From Cheilinus undulatus (taxonomy: Eukaryota > Chordata > Actinopteri > Labriformes > Labridae), in the NCBI RefSeq assembly GCF_018320785.1, contig NC_054873.1:27370196-27434195 (forward strand): a stretch of DNA of 64,000 nt, written 5' to 3'. Each line of letters starts with the position of its first letter. Within the stretch, counting starts at the first letter, position 1. Both the position numbers and the translations under genes were made by a program. Below are positions 56,401-64,000 of the stretch, one piece after another. The notes under the pieces were generated by a model. The model was not told the origin of the DNA. It did no database searches and saw nothing but the letters and a program-made list of their open reading frames with translations.

Positions 56401-56740
56401 AGCACTTTAATCTGACCACTTTCAACAAGGTTTTAAAACATAGCTGATAGATCTTAAAAAAATTAAAACCCATTTAATCCCAAGAAAGTGACTTAGATGT
56501 GACTCTTTACAGAAATATGACCCATGTGAATGAAAGTCCTGAATATTTACATGCTGCTGACTGAGTTCATGAAGATATCGTATTTCACTGATATCCTTTC
56601 ACCTGTGCACCAGCACCGTTATCTAAATTTCCATTTAATCACTCTGCCCTGTCTGAAAGTATAATCCTTTATATCATCATCAGAACGCCCTTGATATCAA
56701 ATGATTTTTAAGAGGCTCCTGTTCTGTTGAATTCATGCAG
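53448..56740. other. Region upstream of the unknown gene and fbxl13
   Basis: No coding exon is supported. A candidate non-coding exon for the unknown gene ends at 56251 on the - strand with a gtgagt donor. A small CpG-bearing patch lies at about 55040-55150. A poly(T)-rich tract lies near 55407-55435. Promoters of the divergently transcribed unknown gene and fbxl13 are expected between here and 56.8 kb. Confidence 0.4.
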
Positions 56741-56830
56741 CTTCCTGGCAGTATGCATTCAAACTCCATCCTCTGAATTAATGATGAGCTGGAAGAGGTT
56801 CACCAGCAGACTACTGAGCTGGATCAGAAG

Positions 56831-59800
56831 ATGGACTTGACAGAGAAGCATTGTGTGAGGGAACGCCAGCGGGCTGGACCCACCAAATGGTCGGACTGGG
56901 TAAAAACGCACAAGAAGTCACAGGCTGGTAGGTGACTAATCAAGTTATGTAGACTGAACCACAAATCATGAGGATTTTTTGGCTTAGCTCATGGGAATTT
57001 AATGTTTGTGTGAGCTGTGTGTCTGTAGTGTAACCAGAGAAAACAAGCAGTGTGGTTATGAAATGCATCCAAACTGAAAGTCTCTTCTGAAATTCATTTT
57101 TTCCCCTCTGTGTACTCCCACTCATGACTCATTCTGTCCCCTTCATGTTGCTTTCCCTGAGAATCTTTAGCTTTATTGAGCTAAATTTGTCCTGATATTC
57201 TCTACAGTGTGTGGAAGCCCAAAGCAGGAATGTATCCACTCATTTCATTTCCTCAGTTATCCTGTGATGGAGTAATTTCTCTTTATTTCCCTGAGATCTT
57301 GACTTTGTCATCTCATACTCCCAGAATTGCAAAAGCACAGCAGTTATTGTGGTAACTTAAAGGTGAACTATGGATTTTCTGTTCTACAAATATTTTTTTT
57401 CTCCCCGTTCCTTCTTCCTTCATTGCTGCAGCTATGTTGAGTTACTTTTGCATATTTTTAGTGGTATGCTTAGAGTTTGTAAGTGTAGTGATTGGCTGAC
57501 TGCAGGCTCTTTCATAATTGTGATAGGTTATATGAAGCTTACACAGCCCCTTTTTACACAAATGCCCTCATAGACACACTGGGTTGATCTATCAGATTGA
57601 TAACATGTGTGATCCTCTTTGAGGATTAGTGAGGCTAGATGTCTGTAAGATACTCCAGGTATGTTGAATTCCCTTTGCAGTACAGGCCTCAGACAATTAC
57701 TTGTTTTCTAGATGGCAAGAAAAGGATCTCATGCTCCTCATTTTCCCCTTGAGATAATCAGGTAGTTTGATCCGCTACAATGTGAAAAGCAGCTTTTTAT
57801 CTTGAGACAGTGAGCTACATTTCCCCATGACCATGGGAAAACCATCTTTGAAAATATGTTATCTTTTTTTTTTTCTTGAAACAATCAGATACATTAAGAT
57901 CTCAGGAAAACACCAGAAATTCCTTGGTATCACATGAAAATTAGGTGAATAAAACAGGATTAAGGCTTAGGGCTTCTGTCCAGTTCAACTTTATCATGAT
58001 ACTGATGCCATAACTTAGACCACTTATACCCCCTGCTGAAAAATGGGGAAATGTACTAGTTCCATTCAAAAGTTACAAAGTTTTAGAACTAGATTAAAGT
58101 CTTCAACTTAATTTCATTGCCAAACTTGAGAGAACAAGAAATGCTGGCTGCCTTAAGCACATCTAAAGTACTATTTGCATGGGATTAGTATTACCTGTGG
58201 GCCTCTGATAATTTGTGAGGTCAGTGTTTGTTGTGGTGCAGTCCCATGGGATAAACAAAGTCTGTAATGTACTCAAATTTCTGACGTTTCTGAAGGAAAA
58301 CATGGAGGTGCTGCATGGCAGCAGCTTTGAAAACACACAGTTCATTTTTATTTCTAAATTCCATACAAAAATGCAATGTTGTGATCTTCACATTTTGCAG
58401 GTGGTGTTTCTCTTAAGTAGCCTATCCTAGAGATACTGTCAACCAGATTTTACAAAAGATAACTTAAGCCAAAGAATCGCTCTTTTCATCTGTTACATGT
58501 TTTCTGCAGCTGATGCTGTTGATGTTTTTGTGCATCTTATTAATTCAAGATCATTACGCTCCACCAACAACCCTCCTCACTGAGATTAGCTGCTGTAGCC
58601 AGATCCCTGAATGTTGAGTGACACATTTCAAAGCGGAAGTTGTTTAATATTTGAAATGTACAGCTAAATCATACTGATATAAGATCAGGCACAGTAAAAG
58701 AAAAGTTGTAGGAGGCAGAGCAGAAGTGCTGTGCATATTAAGGGAGCAGCAGTGCACACACATTTGGATATTTGAGTGTGAATATATGAATGGAGCAAAA
58801 AAAAGTCAACATAAGATAAAATCAGCTGAAAGAGCAGCACTCACATGTGTCAAAACTTGGTAGACAATCACCTACACGTCCTCAATTTCTTTCTTTTTTT
58901 GGGGGGGGGGTCAGAAAAAGCCACAAGAACCGTAAAAAACCACATTACAACCCTCATTTACAAAGATGCCAAATCACACATGATTAGGATTACCTGTCAA
59001 CCTATGTATGCTGAATTATGGCAGGTAATTCACCCTGGAAATTTTCCTCCACAAATTACAGACATGGTCAATTCACACAGGATTAAAGAGGTCCAGCATG
59101 ATAATTACAAATTACCAGAGGTCCCTAGGTAACACTAGTCCTGTGCGAATAGGGCTATGCCGTAATGTTGAAAAGGACTCAAAGAGGACAAAAGAAGACC
59201 TTTAGGTATGGTATATTTTATTGTTACAGAGTATAGTAGATATATACATTTTCAACATCTTTTTAAATTCATGTTTGTATAGATCCTGCAGAGGATGGGA
59301 ATGCTTCATGAAAACCCCAACAGAGTCCAACAGACTGGGAGACGCTGTGAAGGACTGTCGGTTCTCCCCAGCAGCCTCCTCCTGAAGGTAACATTTTAAA
59401 CTCTGCAGCATTCATTTGTCACTCATCTACTTTCTTAATGATATCCTGTATACTTTATGAGCCTCATTACTTCACAGACATAGACCGGTTTCTTCTCTGT
59501 TCTTTAAGCAGCACTGATGAGATCATTCAGGTTACATAACTCTAAGTGTAAACATGTTTCTCTGAGGTTGGCTGATTGATGAGAGTGGCTGCTCGTTGTG
59601 GTCTTACTCAGTACCACAGGGAGTATTTATCTATGAGACAGCCCTTATCATGATCTACTGCTGTACTGGGATTTTTCAAACAAATAGTTGTACTTTTACT
59701 GGTCTTCTGTACATATTGAAGTACTTCTACTTATAAACCAGGACTTATAACTTCAGCAAACATATACCTACACTTACTAATGTTGGCCTTGCATGGTGTA

Positions 59801-60747
59801 ATTTCACATCACTGGCATACGCTGGAATAGTTTGTTCAAATTTGGCTTTGTTTGTTCTTGTGTTTCTATTCAACACCTTGCATGATGAATTGTGCTTTGA
59901 CATGACTATGTTTGGAAAAAGAGAAGTGGCTGCTTGTTCACTGACACCATACTGCCCTGCAGAATGACAGCAAAAGAGGTGCCAGTGAAAACAGACTAGT
60001 CTGGTCCGAGGGTCTAACTTTCCCCAAGATTTTTTTTCTTTAAAAAGATGGCGTTTTTTTGTGAGAAAAGAAAACTGTAGGAATAAATGTTGATAGTGTG
60101 AATTTGCTTCATTGTTTTAATCTGTAGAAGAAGGCCAGCTATACACTACGGGCTTTTAAGCCCCATTTGAGGCAATATTGAAATTGTCCTTATGTCCGTG
60201 ATCTCTCATGTTTTTAAAATTGTTTCAGATTTTAAAATCGTCTAGTGTATGGCGGGCCGAAGGTTGGGCTCACACAATTGTGTCTTTGTGGTTGTTTCTG
60301 GTAGATACTATTTTGATGAACACAAAATGAATACTTAACAAGTTATCAAATATTGGAAAGATAAACGGGGAGAGTTCAGATGTTTCTGCAATCCTGAATG
60401 TTTACATCTGTCATCAAATTGCTTTCTCTGCAGATCTTTCAGTATCTCTCATTCCAAGACTGGCTTACTTGTGCTGAGGTGTGTTGCTCATGGAAATCAC
60501 TCATCCAGTCCGGTACACTGTGGAGTCAGGTCTGTGCTTTTTGTTTAGGATATAGAAAAAGTTTTTCTTGAAGCAGGAGTATGATTGTTTCCTTATGTGT
60601 TTCTCTGTTAGATAAACTTCTCTGCAAAGAAATGCTGGGCAACAGACTGCACAGTGCAGCAGATTCTGCTGAAATATCGCCCATTTGTGATCCATGTTAA
60701 CCTGCGTGGCTGCACGTCCCTAAAGTGGAACAGCCTGAAATGTATCA
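56831..60747 (+). CDS. fbxl13: F-box and leucine-rich repeat protein 13 (DRC6), 5' part
   Basis: Axonemal nexin-dynein regulatory complex subunit / F-box LRR protein (family knowledge). Exons seen: 56741-56927 (coding from an in-frame ATG at 56831, or from further upstream), 59283-59387, 60434-60529, 60612-60747. The first exon reads RAGPTKWSDWVKTHKKSQA. The next two give the F-box: LSVLPSSLLLKIFQYLSFQD and WLTCAEVCCSWKSLIQSG. The fourth begins the LRR array (INFSAKKCWATDCTVQQILL; HVNLRGCTSLKWNSLKCIS) and leaves phase 1. The remaining LRR exons lie beyond the right edge. Exon 1 leaves phase 1 but the exon at 59283 opens in phase 0, so at least one small exon between them is missing from this model. 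The F-box and first LRR match human FBXL13 well by eye; the N-terminal exon is less certain. Confidence 0.82.
57565..57693. repeat. Fragment of the CCAGAGG-ended TIR element
   Basis: Aligns with the right part of the 41084-41745 element: gttgat...gataacatgtgtgatc, ccaggtatgttgaa and the end agtacaggcctcagac. The left half is lost. In an fbxl13 intron. Confidence 0.5.
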
Positions 60748-60800
60748 GTGAGTATTGATCACCCTGCTGCTTCTGTACATGGGCGTAGCATGGGCTGAGA

Positions 60801-60826
60801 GGGGTGGGGTGGGGTGGGGGGTGGGG
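60801..60826 (+). other. G-quadruplex-forming motif
   Basis: Five runs of four or more guanines separated by single thymines on the + strand, in the fbxl13 intron just after the exon ending at 60747. Its meaning is unknown. Confidence 0.6.
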
Positions 60827-61152
60827 CAGAGAGCAAGATGATGAGGATGATGGAGTAGCAGAAAGCAGGGAAAATGAAGGTTTTTCTGCAGGCTGTGAAG
60901 AGGGGGAGTGGGCAGAACGTGAAGGTGAAGAAAGTGAGGGTAGTGCAGATGTTCGGGGGGGGGCAAAATCACACCCCTGCTTCTGTATACTTCTAATCAT
61001 GAGCCAAAAAATGAGTTATTAATTAACTTATTGAAAAAGACAACACTGACAATGCTACTATGTCTGATACAGACTGTTTTATGTCATTTAAAGAATACAA
61101 AGCTGAATAACAGAGTTTTGAAAGTCAGACTTTATGTCAAATGTCTCTGGAG

Positions 61153-62118
61153 TCACGAGAGCCTGTAGATCTGGTATTTCTGTGGAGCCCTAAGGTGGCT
61201 CGGCTCCAGCTCCTCCTCCAGCTCTCCCTGCACCTCCAGTGGTGTGTTCCACAGCTCAGGGTCTGTTTCTTCAGGATCTGGTCTACTGTACTGCCTCTCC
61301 CTTGGACAATCTTTGTGGTAGGAGTTTACATACTGCTGCACAGGTTCCCCAGTGTGCTCAGGCGGGGAGCGACACAGCAGGCCGGAGTACCGCACTCCTG
61401 GGTGCAGACGCAGCCAGTACACCATGTAATGGATGCTGAAAAGTTGTTAATTTTGAAATTAATTTACAGCTGTTTTAATAAATTACTATATGCATTTAAG
61501 CAGAATAGCTTACCTGTAGTCACACACCCAGGGGTTCCCTCCCAGTTTAAGCTTTGACAGGAAGTAAAGGTCCTCAAGAACCCCGTGCTGGATAAAATGC
61601 AGGCTGTTATCAGACAGGTCCAGCTCTCGAAGGTGCAGGAGGCCAAACAGAGAAGCTGCAAGATGGAACAAGTGCTTTCTCACTGTATCTATAAAAAGCC
61701 TGTGGTGCAAACAAATTGACAGGAATGTGCAGACTACAGTATTTGGTCTTTGAATCACTTGAGCCTAACATAACCCCGTCAGCATCCCTCAGTATAAATA
61801 AAGCCAATACTGTAAACACAAGGATGGCAGAATTCCCAGTGTCATTAATGTGAAAAAAGGGAAACAGAAGCTAGGAGAAGTTTAAAAGGGGAATAGCAAG
61901 AGAACAAACTGTTTTATTCAGTAATCACTATCCGTAGGCATACAGCTGAAAAGCACACTTACCTTTTTCAATGTCCTCCATATTGTTATGGCTGATGTTT
62001 AGTGTTCGGAGGCTTCTTGCTCCATGGAAATTTTTTGCTTTGAGATGACTGATGGAATTATGGGAGAGATCGATGTGAACAACTTCGTCTGGAATACCTG
62101 TTGGCACCTCAGTCAGAC
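61153..62118 (-). CDS. lrrc17: Leucine-rich repeat-containing protein 17, 3' exons (partial)
   Basis: Secreted LRR protein implicated in bone-marrow/osteoclast control in mammals (family knowledge). Three in-phase exons on the - strand: 62118-61963, 61655-61514, 61435-61153. They encode the second LRR block (LTEVPTGIPDEVVHIDLSHN; LHLRELDLSDNSLHFIQHGV; EDLYFLSKLKLGGNPWVCDY) with a C-terminal LRR cap (SIHYMVYWLRLHPGVRYSGL, SYHKDCPRE) and an acidic tail ending YQIYRLS. The match to the C-terminal half of human LRRC17 is clear, including VLEDLYFL and the cap cysteines. The 5' exon(s), with the signal peptide and first LRR block, are not found before 64000 and must lie beyond the window. It is antisense within the fbxl13 transcription unit. 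Confidence 0.92.
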
Positions 62119-64000
62119 CTAAAGACAAATGACAGGTGGTTTATTCAGATTTACTTTTACCTATTGCTAAAATTATGTGATCTACATGCTCAGCATTGTT
62201 TTTCATTTAAAGTCCCCATAAAGTGATAAAAAAATATTTATTTTAGGTTTGTTGTATGACAGGCCACTGTGTTATGAACCACCAGGCCAAATTTCAGTTG
62301 TGAAAAACATCTCTAAGTTTATAAAAATTGAGCTTGAGGCAGTAAAGTCTGCACTAGGATGGTATGGGTGTGTCTGTGGAATGAGCTGAAGCCACGCCCA
62401 TTCAGGAGAAATATGATCCTCTCAAATTTAAAAATGCTTTTGATCAGCTGCCTGATTCTGTGCCAGAGCAGAGACAGAAGTTGGGGATTAAATTTACTGT
62501 TTTCTGGCACAAATTTCTTTGTTATGATGCTTTTATTGACCCGTAGGCCACCGTAGCGGATAGAATTGGAAAATTTACCTCACAATGAACAAAATCATAG
62601 CACGTAGGTGGCTGTTAACATTCAATGGTGGGCACTGGCATCAGCTAACAGCAGACTGTGCTGAGGTGAACTGCTTGGTGATTTTACATCATTGTAGCAT
62701 GGGGGGGTTATAACTCAACTATTTTGGTTGTGTTATGAGCAAGGTTGTTATAGTTAACTAAAACTAACTAAATAACTAAAAGTAAATGGTAAAAATCATT
62801 TTAGTTAACTGAAACTAAATAAAAATGGAGCTTTATGAGAAAAACGAAATTTAACTAAAACTAAATTCTGTACTGACAAAACTAACTTAAATGAAATTAA
62901 ATTAGAGACAAAATCTCCTTAGTTTTAGTCTTTGTCAGCAGCAGACTGTCTGACATGAACACCCAGGCCCAGAGAGAGTAAAGTGGCCTGATTTGATTGC
63001 AGAAGACTTCACTCAATGGTAAATTTTGGGTCTTGAGTTGTATACAAACATAAAAATTAAAAAAAAATAATTAAGTGAAGAGCCCTTTTGGGTCTGGCCC
63101 TTGACAGGTGTCTCATATTGCTAAAAAAAAAAAAAACTAAAACTAACACTAAAACTAATAAAACTAAACTAAAACAAAGTATTTTTTCAAAATCTAAACT
63201 AAACTAAGAAACCAACTAGAAAAAATAATAAAAACTAAACTGAAATCTAAAGCAAAAGGTAAAAACTAAATAAAAATAAAAACTAATGATTAATCCAAAA
63301 CTATCATAACCTTGGTTATCAGTGATGTACAAATCTGCGTAACCATAGTAATGCAAAGTCAGTACTTCCAACATGCTGACAGCCATCAATGAGCTTTAAT
63401 ATGCCTCTATAGAGACCAGTAACGTGTTACTCAAACAATGTCCTTGTTTTAGACAGACTTATCATCCACTTTATACCTTAAATCAGTGGCCTTTGTTGCC
63501 TATGGACATATCCATACATTTACAGTATATTTAGTTGTACAGTTTCAGTACAAAAAGACTTTCCTTAAGGTACACCAGTGTGCCTTGCCACACCATTTGA
63601 GAAGCTTGTGTAAGAGTTTTCTTTATTGTATTTCAGCTTAAAGTACTAAAAAAAGGGCATGCAGATGGAAGCAAAACATTATGGAGCTCAGCCCACTTGG
63701 CAAATTTTAAATGCCTTTGCTTTTTCGTAGTCTGCTTCTGATGTATTAGCCTTACTTTGTTTAGCATACACTTCCCAAGATGTTCATGAGATAACAAATA
63801 ACTGTAAATAACAGATAGTCAGAGACGAGGGTAGCTTGTAACGTCACATTAAATAAAAACACCTGCTCAGTCAGTGTGTGGGTCTTTGCCATCTTTGCAT
63901 CTAACCTTCGAAATTCTTTGTGAAAAGGAAGTTAAGTCATCCAGTCATACAACACCATTTTAATCATAACCATGTGGGCTCTCTGACATGAATTTTGAGG
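62119..64000 (-). other. lrrc17/fbxl13 intron to right window edge
   Basis: No coding exon of either gene is recognised. The stretch contains the second copy of a 575-bp TIR element (62740-63314); the rest is AT-rich intron. Confidence 0.55.
62740..63314 (+). repeat. 575-bp TIR element, copy 2
   Basis: Starts caaggttgttatagttaact and ends aaaactatcataaccttg, which reverse-complements to caaggttatgatagtttt. Large parts are built of degenerate 'actaaaact' repeats. Same family and length as 8738-9312. Confidence 0.7.

Noticed and set aside
60608-61000. 130-codon Ser/Pro-rich frame on the - strand
   Set aside because: Antisense to an fbxl13 exon and to a G-rich low-complexity stretch; the composition is a by-product of those repeats.

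Overview
The window is nuclear DNA from a bony fish, most likely a teleost. The genes are intron-rich vertebrate genes, and the introns and spacers are AT-rich and full of decayed Tc1/mariner and hAT-type elements, small terminal-inverted-repeat elements (MITEs) and a tRNA-derived SINE, a mix typical of teleosts. The species cannot be named from the sequence. No prokaryotic, viral, CRISPR or organelle features were seen. Exon models were built by hand from splice sites and reading-frame continuity. Four models (frmd4a part, tmem253-like, cadherin, pdp2) sum to exact multiples of three.

Layout: (1) 1-21.8 kb, + strand: the 3' three-quarters of frmd4a, an epithelial-polarity scaffold, with two alternative C-terminal exons and a probable long 3' UTR to about 23.8-25.8 kb. 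An elongator tRNA-Met gene lies antisense in one intron. (2) 28.3-31.2 kb, - strand: a 217-residue four-helix membrane protein, closest by eye to TMEM253. (3) 33.8-39.8 kb, - strand: a complete 15-exon classical type I cadherin (811 aa) of the E/P-cadherin kind, but with almost no prodomain and with an extended C-terminus. (4) 41.8-46.4 kb, - strand: complete pdp2, the mitochondrial pyruvate dehydrogenase phosphatase catalytic subunit (532 aa), with transposons packed into one intron. (5) 51.2-53.4 kb, - strand: a 719-residue disordered, Ser-rich protein that I cannot assign to any family; it is the best candidate here for something undescribed. (6) 56.8 kb to beyond the right edge, + strand: the 5' part of fbxl13 (F-box/LRR, DRC6). 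Antisense to it at 61.2-62.1 kb are the 3' exons of lrrc17. This nested arrangement is also known in mammals.

The genes do not form a pathway. frmd4a and the cadherin both concern epithelial junctions, but from memory their human counterparts lie on different chromosomes (FRMD4A 10p, TMEM253 14q, CDH1 and PDP2 16q, FBXL13/LRRC17 7q), so the neighbourhood is mostly a fish arrangement. The rest is intron, spacer and repeats.
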